47,169 nt of DNA from the NCBI GenBank assembly GCA_022708025.1, contig JAKIZM010000023.1:1-47169 (forward strand), read 5' to 3'. Shown piece after piece: positions 8,260 to 16,764 of the stretch (positions within the stretch are counted from its first letter, which is position 1; every line of letters begins with the position of its first letter). The stretch comes from Bacteroidota bacterium (GTDB taxonomy: Bacteria; Bacteroidota; Ignavibacteria; Ignavibacteriales; Ignavibacteriaceae). The notes beneath the pieces are model-generated. The model saw only the letters and a program-made list of their open reading frames with translations, was not told the origin of the DNA and did no database searches. A program made the position numbers and the translations under genes.

Positions 8260-8422
8260 CTAACCTTAATATGCAATTCCCGCAACTGCTCTGTGCTTAC
8301 TTCTGAAGGGCATTCATTTATTAATGACACTGCGCTTGCAGTTTTGGGAAGCGCTTTTGTATCTCTTATAGAATCTACGTCTGCAAATAACATAGTCAGG
8401 CGGTCAATTCCGCTGTGAGGAA
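8260..8422 (-). pseudogene. fragment of the 3' end of an aspartyl-tRNA synthetase gene
   Basis: Read on the minus strand, the fragment encodes PHSGIDRLTMLFADVDSIRD, then LPKTASAVSL and EQLRELHIKV. This matches the last about 55 residues of the complete AspS at 13213-14991 (PHGGIAFGFDRMAMIFAGEN and onwards), with about 73% identity over the last 37 residues and a 4-codon deletion (AFGF). Nothing upstream of PH is homologous, and after ELHIKV the frame runs into a family B unit. It cannot encode an enzyme. It points the same way as aspS and lies 4.8 kb beyond the aspS stop. See the findings for what it may mean. Confidence 0.85.
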
Positions 8423-8446
8423 GAAAGGAGAATTGCGAGTATTGAA

Positions 8447-8665
8447 TTATTTAGCTTCTAAAAATTCCTCTATGGTAATACCACTTTTTCTTATTTGACC
8501 TTTTAATAAACCGGGAGCGAGTTCTTTATGATTGGGTATTGATAAGGTAGGTTTTGAATCGTGATAAAGAATCATATGACTGCCTGTTTGATGATCAAAT
8601 TTATATCCAAACCTTTAAAATATTTTTACCGCTTTTTTTCCTGAAATGTTTGAAAGTATGCCCAC
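8447..8665 (-). pseudogene. hicA: HicA toxin with an in-frame nonsense codon
   Basis: From a GTG at 8663-8665 that overlaps the hicB stop, the frame reads VGILSNISGKKAVKIF, then TAA at 8615-8617, then RFGYKFDHQTGSHMILYHD and IPNHKELAPG, ending EEFLEAK. This is a full HicA dsRNA-binding-like domain (GSH with the catalytic His, and NHKEL), interrupted by one stop that looks like CAA changed to TAA. Restart at the internal ATG would lack the first helix. The toxin is therefore likely inactive unless the stop is read through. Confidence 0.85.
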
Positions 8666-8892
8666 TAAACAAGCACCTCACCTAAAAATATTTCCGCTTC
8701 CTGATCATACATTTCCGGATTAAATCTTCCTCTGCCTGTCTCAACTTTTATCCATCCCCTAATTGCATCCTTTATGTTAATTAGTGCTTCATCTAATGTT
8801 TTTCCCTGACTCATACACCCTATGAGTTCAAGGACATCAACAACATAACCTTCATACTCTTTATCGTATGATATAATCACTTTAAATTTCAT
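8665..8892 (-). CDS. hicB: HicB-family antitoxin
   Basis: This 75-residue protein shows the partial RNase H-like fold of HicB antitoxins: MKFKVIISYDKEYEGYVVDV, then GCMSQGKTLDEALINIKDAI, then an acidic tail. It lacks the C-terminal DNA-binding domain of longer HicB proteins, as is common for the short form. A strong ribosome site (AAAGGAGCG) precedes the ATG. It lies upstream of hicA, the reverse of the classical hicA-hicB order but a frequent arrangement for this subtype. With hicA broken it has no obvious partner left. Confidence 0.85.
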   Translation of the reverse strand: MKFKVIISYDKEYEGYVVDVLELIGCMSQGKTLDEALINIKDAIRGWIKVETGRGRFNPEMYDQEAEIFLGEVLV

Positions 8893-9521
8893 ATTGAACG
8901 CTCCTTTAATCTACACTTAGTTTATTTACCAATATAAACACTAATAATCTAATTCATCATTCAATAAAAATCAACTATTCACATCTGTCCACATTTTGTC
9001 AGGTTCGCTTTATGACTCATTAGCTAATAGTCTCAACTATTCATTTTAACATCTCGTTACTGCCTATTAATATTAAATAAAGCAATTAGACACTGATCTT
9101 TGTGATGATTATGATCTTAATTTAATCAGTCTAATCTGTGTACTATTTATAAATAATTTTTCATTATTTAATGCTTTGCGTTCTTAGTTTATCTTTCGCG
9201 GACTTTGCGTGAAACTAAAAGTAGTTATCCTTGAAATGACTAAAACAACAGCACACTGATCTTTATGATGATTATAATCTTAACTGATCATAATTTAATC
9301 AGTCTAATCTGTGTTTTAATCTCTCTTGATACCCTTGGTGATACAAAAGAGATTCCCCTATGTAACGATTAAAAAACATTGGAATATGAATCTATATATT
9401 TTTAAGATGTTTGTTTACGAATTATAAAATTTTAAAAACCTTTAATCTTGTTTTATAAATTGCTTTAGGATATTTTATAATCATTCAAATAAATGATTAA
9501 CAAGAACCAAAGGATAATAAT
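8893..9521. repeat. intergenic DNA with two family B units
   Basis: Units with anchor cactgatc at 9091 and 9254 (163 bp apart) fill about 9070-9325. The first carries the long ctttgcgt...ctttgcgt form. The flanks (8893-9070 and 9330-9521) are AT-rich with no gene. The ParDE-like promoter must lie in the last 150 bp, but I see no clear box. Confidence 0.85.
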
Positions 9522-9755
9522 ATGTCAGAATTGGTTAAAAAGCTCTGTGAAGAAGTTGCTCTTCTTCCGCGAGAGGATAGAATCGAACTAATAGAGAAAT
9601 TGTTGCAAAGCCTTAATACGCCGGGCTTGGAAGAAATAGATCAGTTATGGATGGAAGAGGCTGAGAAACGGATTGGTCAGCTTGAAAGCGGAGAAATGAA
9701 TTTGCAGGATGGAATAAAAGTATTTAAAGAACTCAAGGATCGGCTAAATAATTGA
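9522..9755 (+). CDS. addiction-module antitoxin of the unstable-antitoxin (TIGR02574-like) family
   Basis: This 77-residue, largely helical acidic protein (VALLPREDRIELIEKLLQSL, then QLWMEEAEKRIGQLESGE) matches the short antitoxins paired with ParE/RelE toxins. The LPREDRIELIEKLL helix is the recognisable core. The ribosome site AAAGGA lies 10 bp before the ATG. The stop TGA overlaps the toxin's TTG start, so toxin translation depends on that of the antitoxin. Both genes are intact, which makes this the only apparently complete classical type II pair in the island. Confidence 0.85.
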   Translation: MSELVKKLCEEVALLPREDRIELIEKLLQSLNTPGLEEIDQLWMEEAEKRIGQLESGEMNLQDGIKVFKELKDRLNN

Positions 9756-10057
9756 AATTTTCATTTCATCCGGCTGCAAAGTATGAATTAAGCCAGGCAG
9801 CAGAATTTTATAAGCAAAAAGAATTAAACCTTGGTTTGGATTTCCTTGAAGAAGTTTATAGCGCTATAAAAAGGATCCTTGAATTCCCTTTATCATTTCA
9901 AAAATTTTCTGTTAACACAAGGAAGTGTTTAATCAACAGATTTCCTTTTGCTATTATTTACCAAATAAAAGAAGAAGGAGTAATAATTCTTGCAATAACC
10001 CATCTATCTCGCAAACCCGGATATTGGATCGAAAGAGTAAAGAAAAGTGATGACTGA
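9752..10057 (+). CDS. RelE/ParE-family toxin (TTG start)
   Basis: This 101-residue protein has the RelE/ParE fold signature: FHPAAKYELSQAAEFYKQK, then a helix FLEEVYSAIKRILEFP, then strands CLINRFPFAIIYQI and VIILAITHLSRKPGYW. The TTG start at 9752-9754 is chosen because it sits in the TTGA overlap with the antitoxin stop and gives the normal family N-terminus. The rarer start codon plus coupling would keep toxin synthesis below antitoxin synthesis. Whether it poisons gyrase (ParE-like) or cleaves mRNA (RelE-like) cannot be told from sequence. Confidence 0.87.
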   Translation: MKFSFHPAAKYELSQAAEFYKQKELNLGLDFLEEVYSAIKRILEFPLSFQKFSVNTRKCLINRFPFAIIYQIKEEGVIILAITHLSRKPGYWIERVKKSDD

Positions 10058-10434
10058 TTCCGGGATTGTAATAAACTACTTAGTTACTGTACCCGTATAA
10101 TATTCAATTACTAATTTAGCTCCCTTTTAATTTCTCCTGACAATGGCACACTGATCTTTATGATGATTATAATCTTAATTGATCATAATTTAATCAGTTT
10201 AATCTGTGTACTATTTATAAATAATTTTTCATTATTTAATGCTTTGCGTTCTTAGCTTATCTTTCGCGGACTTTGCGTGAAACTAAAAGTAGTTATCCTT
10301 GAAATGACAAAAACAACAGCACACTGATCTTTATGATGATTATGATTTTAACTGATCTTAAAATAATCAGTCTGATAAGCGAACTATTTTTATTATAGAA
10401 CATATATGTTTAGTCAGTGACAAGGACAAGAAAT
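10058..10434. repeat. intergenic DNA with two family B units
   Basis: Anchor cactgatc is at 10149 and 10322 (173 bp, the long form). The units run from about 10135 to 10395. No ORF of interest is present. Like the 9.1 kb pair, this block separates two cassettes. Confidence 0.85.
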
Positions 10435-11994
10435 TTAATCTTCGTATTCTTCGGATTTTAGAAAATCGTTTATCAAGTAATCATATTGTCCCGTATTAGT
10501 TTTCCAAATTTCTAGTAGTCTTTTCTTGCTCCAAAGAGGCGCACGTGTTATCAATAAAATTTTATCGTAATATTTAGCAAGGGCAGGATTCCTAATTTCA
10601 TTTTTTCCAGAAACTAAAGTTTCTCTATAACCAAGTGGAATACGGCGTTCATAGTGACCAATTCGCCAGGGGAAAATACAAGGATGTTTAGACAAAAGGG
10701 GGTCGGACAGCGCAGATGGATCTAAGATATAAGATTGATTACCAGCAAAAAATCCAAAAAATCCAATGTTAGGCATAATAATATATTGTGTACCATTTCT
10801 TTTTTCCGCTTTACCCATATCTACCCAAATAAAAGAAGGCATACTCTTCCCTTTTACTCCATCAATAAAATTAGAATATTGGTAATAAAAAACTCGTTCG
10901 TCGCAAATACCAAATTTATCAACACTAGCATACTTAATGAAGAGAGTATTTTTGAGACTAATTGAGCCTGCCAATATTATTATTAAAATAAATGATATTA
11001 ATTCAGGTTTTGTATTTATTTCTATCTGACTAAGAATTATTAATGCAACAAGAAATGAAGCACTAAAAAATCTTCCAGCCATAAAATCACCACCCACTGA
11101 GATTGTATAAATCAGATAGAAAAATATTCCAATAGAAAATGATAAATATTTACGATTAAATTTAACTAATGTGAGGATTAATAAAAGAAATATTAATACT
11201 AAGGTAATAGGATCTAATTTGAAACTTGAATAAAAGTATTTAAAACCTTGAATCACTAATTCAAATCTAGGAATACCTGTATTTAATTTAGCATATGCTG
11301 TATTAGGGAACAGAAAGCCATAATATAAAAGCGAAAAAAGCTCCCATATAATGAAAATAGAAAATCCCAATAGTATTAAGTAATAATTCTTATATGCATT
11401 ATTTTTAATTATATAATATGCATATGCTGGTAATAGCAATAAAACACAATCCATTCTATTGACCATTATTAGAGCCAATATAAACGTTAACAAGAAAGTT
11501 TTTGTTTTCCCGGTTTCAAGCTTAAAGTATGTATAAGCAAATAATACTATTAATAAATTTGTCAAAGGATTTTCTAAGCCAGAAGTTGAATAATCTATAA
11601 AAGCTTTAGAAAAAATAATTGCAAGCAAGACTATAATCTTATTTTTAGTAGTAATGGGCAATCTAAAAGAAAGAATGAAAACAGCGGCTAAGGAAAGAAC
11701 CATTGAGGTAACTATGGAAGTAAAAAATATTTCTCTTGTAAAGAAATAGAATAGTGAAAGCAAAAAGAGCCAAAGTGGATGAGTAAAACTTTGTACACGT
11801 TCAGCAATATTCCATCGTAATCCATATCCATTGACAAAATTATCAATCGTTCTAAAGGTTATATATGAATCATCACATAGCCATGCTGTCTTGATTAGTA
11901 AGACGATATATATTATAAATAATAGTAATGAGGTATAGAAAAAGATTTTTTTTTCAAAACTCTGTTCAGTCAAACTTACTTTAGTCTTATCCAT
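10435..11994 (-). CDS. GT-C-type membrane glycosyltransferase-like protein
   Basis: This 519-residue protein has about ten hydrophobic segments. The first extracytoplasmic loop carries DDSYITFR (Asp41-Asp42) followed by NGYGLRWNIAERVQSFTHPL. That loop is characteristic of GT-C enzymes that use a polyprenyl-phosphate sugar donor, related to the actinobacterial arabinosyl/mannosyl group and common in Bacteroidota envelope loci. The Asp pair in loop 1 is the expected catalytic and metal site. The C-terminal about 130 residues form a soluble domain. The acceptor is unknown. The gene stands alone between family B blocks on the minus strand. Together with the pair at 15.4-18.8 kb it makes three GT-C proteins in 8 kb. 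Confidence 0.75.
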   Translation of the reverse strand: MDKTKVSLTEQSFEKKIFFYTSLLLFIIYIVLLIKTAWLCDDSYITFRTIDNFVNGYGLRWNIAERVQSFTHPLWLFLLSLFYFFTREIFFTSIVTSMVLSLAAVFILSFRLPITTKNKIIVLLAIIFSKAFIDYSTSGLENPLTNLLIVLFAYTYFKLETGKTKTFLLTFILALIMVNRMDCVLLLLPAYAYYIIKNNAYKNYYLILLGFSIFIIWELFSLLYYGFLFPNTAYAKLNTGIPRFELVIQGFKYFYSSFKLDPITLVLIFLLLILTLVKFNRKYLSFSIGIFFYLIYTISVGGDFMAGRFFSASFLVALIILSQIEINTKPELISFILIIILAGSISLKNTLFIKYASVDKFGICDERVFYYQYSNFIDGVKGKSMPSFIWVDMGKAEKRNGTQYIIMPNIGFFGFFAGNQSYILDPSALSDPLLSKHPCIFPWRIGHYERRIPLGYRETLVSGKNEIRNPALAKYYDKILLITRAPLWSKKRLLEIWKTNTGQYDYLINDFLKSEEYED

Positions 11995-12205
11995 TATCCA
12001 GGATTTACTTAATAAATAAATGGGTGTTACTTTATTAACTATTTAACAAATATAAGACCAACAGTTAGTTACAATAAAGAACTAAAAGTTTTTAGGAAAA
12101 ACAATGCATAACCTTTATCGAAACTGTTTTACACTCTTTTTTTACCGGAAAACTTTTCTGTCAAAATAACGCACTCAGCAAGTTAACAATTATTACAAAG
12201 TTGTC
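11995..12205. other. short intergenic stretch, nothing recognised
   Basis: AT-rich DNA between the GT-C gene start and block C. It holds the upstream region of the minus-strand GT-C gene, with no clear promoter box or ribosome site. Confidence 0.5.
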
Positions 12206-12376
12206 TTTTCTTCAATTTCTCCAAGTATTCTGCTTATTGCCTGTTCCCTATCTGCCCCCTATGTGCCCAGTATGTGTCCCCTACATAAACCGTAACAATT
12301 ACATTTGTATGAAATTTTGACAGTTTATAGATACTTAAATTATGAATTGCATTTCGTAAAAAGGATTTAACCGCAA
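12206..12376 (+). repeat. block C, right copy of the long direct repeat
   Basis: Matches 3598-3769 at about 94% with no net indel, in the same orientation. It ends at ggatttaaccgcaa and continues into family B units, as the left copy does. Confidence 0.9.
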
Positions 12377-12795
12377 CAGCACACTGATCTTAATGATGTA
12401 TTATGATTTTAACTGATCATAAGTAATCAGTCTAATCTGTGTTCTATTTATAAATAATTTTTCATTGTCGAATGCTTCGCGTAAAACTCAAGAAAGTTAT
12501 CATTGAAAGAAATAAAAGCAATAGCACACTGATCTTTATGATGAATTATGATTTAACTGATCATAATTTAATCAGTCTAATCTGTGTACTATTTATAAAT
12601 AATTTTTCATTGTTTAATGCTTTGCGTAAAACTAAAGAAAGTTATCCTTGGGAGAAATAAAAGCAATTAGACACTGATCTTTGTGATGATTATGATCTTA
12701 ATTTAATCAGTCTAATCTGTGTACTATTTATAAATAATTTTTCATTATTTAATGCTTTGCGTTCTTAGTTCATCTTTTGTGGGCTTTGCGTGAAA
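12377..12795 (+). repeat. family B array next to the right block C
   Basis: Anchor cactgatc is at 12382, 12526 and 12672 (spacings 144 and 146, the short form). The last unit ends in the long ctttgcgt module and a gtgaaactggg tail. The order of unit variants partly mirrors the left array (the first unit has gaatgcttcgcgtaaaact in both), so block C and its first B units were copied together. Confidence 0.88.
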
Positions 12796-13212
12796 CTGGG
12801 TTTGGAATATTTTTACTGCTAAAGCACAGAGAGTTTCGGATATAGGATGTGGGAGATTGTATATTGGTCAAAATGTTCAATGAAAATATGGTTTACTGTT
12901 TGATCATTCCTTATCTAAATCAATTTTACCACAAAGGGCACCGAGGTTTGGAGCGTTCGCTCTTCGTTTTAGCAAAGAGGGACAGATAATCTTAGTGTAG
13001 CAAGAGTGTTTTTGGGAAGGATTGGAACACGGATTAAACTGATCAAACAGATTAGGACAGATTAATCTTAAATTTATTCTGCTGCTTTGTTAAACCACCC
13101 GAAAGAAAATTCCTTTCATTTTTCGTCTCGCGTCTTTCGTCTTTTGTTTTTCGTTTGCTTATGTATTCAATGTAAAGCTTATCAAATTAAGCAAGTAAAC
13201 AAAATTGATATC
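12796..13212. other. gene-free DNA before aspS with repeat scraps
   Basis: No coding frame is convincing. The segment includes ggaacacggattaaactgatc near 13022 (also near 1910) and a pyrimidine-rich stretch cgtctcgcgtctttcgtctt near 13123. I see no strong terminator hairpin for aspS. Confidence 0.5.
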
Positions 13213-14991
13213 CTATCTAACCTTAATATGCAATTCCTTCAACTGTTCTTCACTAACTACTGAAGGTGAATCATCCATCAGCGATACTGCACTTGCGGTT
13301 TTAGGAAATGCAATTACATCACGGATAGAATTCTCACCAGCAAAAATCATTGCCATTCTATCGAAGCCGAATGCTATTCCGCCGTGCGGTGGTGCACCGT
13401 ATTTAAATGCATTCATTAAGAAACCAAATTTCTGTTGAGCTTCTTCTTCTGATATTCCAAGCGCTTTAAACATTTTAGCTTGCAGTTCGGAGTTATGAAT
13501 CCTAATGCTTCCGCCTGCTATTTCGTTTCCATTCAGGACCAAATCATAAGCGCGGGCTTTTACTTTGCCGGGATCTGTTTCCATCAATTGGACATCTTCA
13601 AGTCTTGGAGAAGTAAACGGATGATGCATTGCATAATATCTTTTTGCCTCTTCATCCCATTCAAACAATGGAAAATCAGTAACCCAAAGCAATTTTGGTT
13701 CAGAGTCTTCTTTGATCAGGTTCAATCGCTTAGCCATTTCCAATCGAAGAACTCCCATTGTATTCAGAGTTTTTAATTTTGGACCTGACAAAATAAAAAT
13801 AAGGTCACCGGCTTTTGCACCAAGAGATTGGATAAGATTTTTCTTTTCTTCATCGGTAAAGAACTTCATAGTTGGTGATTCAAGCTCTGATCCATTCCCA
13901 TTATCTTTAACACGAATCCAGATCAATCCTTTTGCACCGTAACCTTTAACAAAATCAGTTAAAACATCAAGCTGATTTCTTGTATAATCTCCACAGCCTG
14001 ATGCAAGAAGTCCGGTTACAATTCCATTGCTATCAATTGCATCTTTAAATACTTTGAATCCGGTATTGTTAAAAACACTATTAAGAGTTTTCATATCAAG
14101 ATTAAAGCGAATATCTGGTTTATCGCTGCCATATTTTTCCATTGCCTCATCAAATGATAATCTTAACAAAGGAGTTTTTAATTCTTTATTCCAAATCTCA
14201 GTGAACAATTTTTTCATCAATCCTTCGACGGTATTAAAAACATCTTCCTGATCAACAAAAGACATTTCAACGTCTATCTGAGTAAACTCAGGTTGACGAT
14301 CAGCTCTCAAATCTTCATCACGGAAACACTTAACAATCTGAAAGTAACGATCCATTCCTGCAACCATAAGCAGTTGTTTATACTGCTGAGGTGATTGTGG
14401 AAGAGCATAGAATTTTCCTTTATGTAAACGGCTTGGGACTAAATAATCCCTTGCACCTTCCGGAGTGGATTTCATTAAAACAGGAGTTTCGATTTCGGCA
14501 AAGTTATTTTCATCAAAATATTTTCTTGTAACCTGATACATCTTATGACGAAGCAGTAGATTCTTTTGAAGTTTTGATCTCCGCAAATCCAGATATCTGT
14601 ATTTAAGTCTTAAATCTTCGTGAATATCAATATCATCTTTAATCTGAAATGGAGGAGTTTCAGCTTCATTAAGAATAATTAATTTATTAACCATTACATC
14701 AATATGTCCGGTTGGCAGTTCAGGATTATCAGTATCTGCAGGTCGCTTTCTTACAACACCTTCAACTGAAATTACATATTCGCTTCTTAGATCCTTCGCA
14801 TCCAAATGTGCTTGAGAATTAAAAGTTGGCTCAAACACAACCTGAGTGATTCCGTATCTGTCTCTTATATCAATAAAAATAACTCCGCCAAGATCTCGTC
14901 TTCTATCGACCCAGCCGTTAATTACAACATCTTCACCAATATTTTTTTCGCGTAACTCTCCGCAATTGTGCGTTCTTGTTTTAAATTGCAT
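13213..14991 (-). CDS. aspS: aspartyl-tRNA synthetase
   Basis: This 592-residue class II synthetase charges tRNA-Asp (and possibly tRNA-Asn) for translation. An N-terminal OB-fold anticodon-binding domain (GWVDRRRDLGGVIFIDIRDR) is followed by the catalytic core with motif 2 (FRDEDLRADRQPEFTQID), a bacterial GAD insert, and motif 3 (GGIAFGFDRMAMIFAG). The C-terminus is SIRDVIAFPKTASAVSL...ELHIKVR. The length fits bacterial-type AspS. The start is set at MQFKTRTHNCGELR because family homology begins there; 22 extra codons upstream are open but not conserved in character. A partial copy of the 3' end lies at 8260-8422. The gene is divergent from the deoA fragment, 117 bp away. Confidence 0.96.
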   Translation of the reverse strand: MQFKTRTHNCGELREKNIGEDVVINGWVDRRRDLGGVIFIDIRDRYGITQVVFEPTFNSQAHLDAKDLRSEYVISVEGVVRKRPADTDNPELPTGHIDVMVNKLIILNEAETPPFQIKDDIDIHEDLRLKYRYLDLRRSKLQKNLLLRHKMYQVTRKYFDENNFAEIETPVLMKSTPEGARDYLVPSRLHKGKFYALPQSPQQYKQLLMVAGMDRYFQIVKCFRDEDLRADRQPEFTQIDVEMSFVDQEDVFNTVEGLMKKLFTEIWNKELKTPLLRLSFDEAMEKYGSDKPDIRFNLDMKTLNSVFNNTGFKVFKDAIDSNGIVTGLLASGCGDYTRNQLDVLTDFVKGYGAKGLIWIRVKDNGNGSELESPTMKFFTDEEKKNLIQSLGAKAGDLIFILSGPKLKTLNTMGVLRLEMAKRLNLIKEDSEPKLLWVTDFPLFEWDEEAKRYYAMHHPFTSPRLEDVQLMETDPGKVKARAYDLVLNGNEIAGGSIRIHNSELQAKMFKALGISEEEAQQKFGFLMNAFKYGAPPHGGIAFGFDRMAMIFAGENSIRDVIAFPKTASAVSLMDDSPSVVSEEQLKELHIKVR

Positions 14992-15108
14992 AATGCTCTG
15001 AATAACTCCTTGTAGAATTTGAGGGCTAAAAATAAAGAAATGATGGAGGGCAATCAAATATTGATTACTTTATATTACATGATATTATAAAAATATTTTT
15101 TGATTTAT

Positions 15109-15354
15109 ATGAACACAACAGAACTAATCCGCAAAAAAAGAAATAATGAAGCTCTTACCAAAGAAGAGATTCTATATTTAGTAAACAACTTCACAAAGAG
15201 TAAAATTCCTGATTATCAGTTTTCCGCATTCTTAATGTCAGTTTATTTTAACGGAATGAATAAAGAAGAAACATCAGCTTTAACAGAGGCTATGCTGTAT
15301 AGCGGCAAAGTTCTGAATCTTAATTCAATACAGGGAGTTAAAATTTATAAATGA
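15109..15354 (+). pseudogene. 5' fragment of deoA (first 81 codons)
   Basis: Codons 1-81 repeat the N-terminus of the complete deoA at 18826-20130. By my count 26 of 243 bases differ, and 21 of those are silent or nearly so. The protein differs only at residues 31, 72, 75 and 80 plus the start codon. Homology stops exactly before the HSTGGVGDK phosphate-binding loop, and a TGA follows at 15352-15354. It starts with ATG, while the full copy starts with TTG, so this end probably retains the original deoA start and promoter. The TGA overlaps the ATG of the next gene (ATGA), so the fragment may now serve as a translated leader for the inserted genes. Confidence 0.92.
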
Positions 15355-16754
15355 GAAGTGTCCCCAAAATATCAAAAGAACAAAAATTATTGTATGTGAT
15401 TATACTCTTATTCATCTTGACTAGATTATATCTATTTCAATACTTAGGTATAGAATTTGGGTATAACTTAGATGGTCTTATCCAATTCCTTGATGTAAAT
15501 TGCTTAAGGCAAAATTTATTGCAAAGCATTTTTTATCTTCACAGCCAGCCACCGTTGTTCAACTTATTTATCGGAGTATTTGAAAAATATCTCCCTGATT
15601 ATTCAAAAGACATTGTTCAGTTTATTTTCTTATTCATGGGATTGATTACCAATATTGCTTTGTATAAAATCCTTTTAAGAATGAATATCAATCTTTATCT
15701 GAGTTTTATATTAACAATAATTTATCTAATTACACCTGCAACCATTCTCTATGAAAATTTGTTTTTCTATACTCATATAATAATTTTCTTTTTGATTTTA
15801 TCCTGTTATTTTCTTTTAAGATTCATTCAGAGCAAAAAATTTAAAGACATATTTTTATTTTCTTCGTTTTTATCGTTATGTGTTCTAACAACAAGTTTCT
15901 TTCATGTAATCTGGTTTTTTTTAATTATAATAACTTTGATATGTTTTTATCCAAAAGACAAAAAAGTAATTATAAAGTCAGCGTTAGTTCCTGTTTTTTT
16001 GATTGCAATTATGATTGCTAAAAATTATCTAATCTTTGGCAATTTAAATTTAAGTTCTTGGCTTGGAATGAATCTTTATAGAATAACTGTTAATGAACTT
16101 AGCCTCAATGAGAGAAGAATTTTAACTAAGGATGAAAGATTAAGCAAATTTTCAAAATTTGACCCATTCCCTGAGATTGATTCGTTAGAAAGTTTAAAAG
16201 AACTAAAAATCCTTGATAAGACTGGGATAGAGGTTTTGGATGAATATAAAAAGAAATCCGGTCATACTAATTATAACAATATATTATATTTAAAAGTATC
16301 TAAGATCATCTTTAAAGATGACATATATATTATAACACATTATCCTGATGTCTATTTAAAAGGAGTTTTAAAAGCATTCCATTTATATTTCAATCCACCA
16401 ACAAAATACAATTTACTCGAACCAAATATCTATAAAATTTGGCGATTTAACAGTATTTATAATCGATTTATTTACGGAACTTACAACAATAGAGGCCCTG
16501 GTCTTCTATCATTCTTTTTTATAAGTCTAATGATTATAATTAGTATAGTAATTATCCTTAACAAAAATACTGAAAAAAGCTCAAGGGTAGTTCTTGTGTT
16601 TCTAATTTTCAATATTTTATATGTTATGCTATTGGGAAATTTCCTAGAATATGGAGAGAATAATAGGTTTAGATATTATACGGAGATCTATCATTATATA
16701 ATTTTGGGGATTATTTTGAAATTATTTATTAAAAATTTACAAGAAAATAAGTAA
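15351..16754 (+). CDS. GT-C-type integral membrane glycosyltransferase-like protein
   Basis: This 467-residue polytopic protein has about nine to ten hydrophobic segments. Its first periplasmic loop holds Asp41 and Asp48 (NLDGLIQFLD), and HSQPPLFN lies at residues 64-71. The QPPLFN-type motif after an acidic loop is typical of PMT/ArnT-like GT-C enzymes that transfer sugars from lipid-linked donors to envelope acceptors. The gene is very AT-rich, more so than aspS or deoA. Its ATG overlaps the stop of the deoA fragment, and the next gene begins 10 bp after its stop, so the two probably form one unit inserted into the deoA 5' region. The acceptor and sugar are unknown. Confidence 0.7.
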   Translation: MRSVPKISKEQKLLYVIILLFILTRLYLFQYLGIEFGYNLDGLIQFLDVNCLRQNLLQSIFYLHSQPPLFNLFIGVFEKYLPDYSKDIVQFIFLFMGLITNIALYKILLRMNINLYLSFILTIIYLITPATILYENLFFYTHIIIFFLILSCYFLLRFIQSKKFKDIFLFSSFLSLCVLTTSFFHVIWFFLIIITLICFYPKDKKVIIKSALVPVFLIAIMIAKNYLIFGNLNLSSWLGMNLYRITVNELSLNERRILTKDERLSKFSKFDPFPEIDSLESLKELKILDKTGIEVLDEYKKKSGHTNYNNILYLKVSKIIFKDDIYIITHYPDVYLKGVLKAFHLYFNPPTKYNLLEPNIYKIWRFNSIYNRFIYGTYNNRGPGLLSFFFISLMIIISIVIILNKNTEKSSRVVLVFLIFNILYVMLLGNFLEYGENNRFRYYTEIYHYIILGIILKLFIKNLQENK

Positions 16755-16764
16755 TGAATTAAAT

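Noticed and set aside
12472..12660. Short ORF in the right family B array
   Set aside because: It is made of repeat DNA and the same frame is broken in other units.
14992..15057. Longer aspS start (22 extra codons)
   Set aside because: The extra residues are not AspS-like. Family homology begins at MQFKTRTHNCGELR, so the start at 14991 is used.
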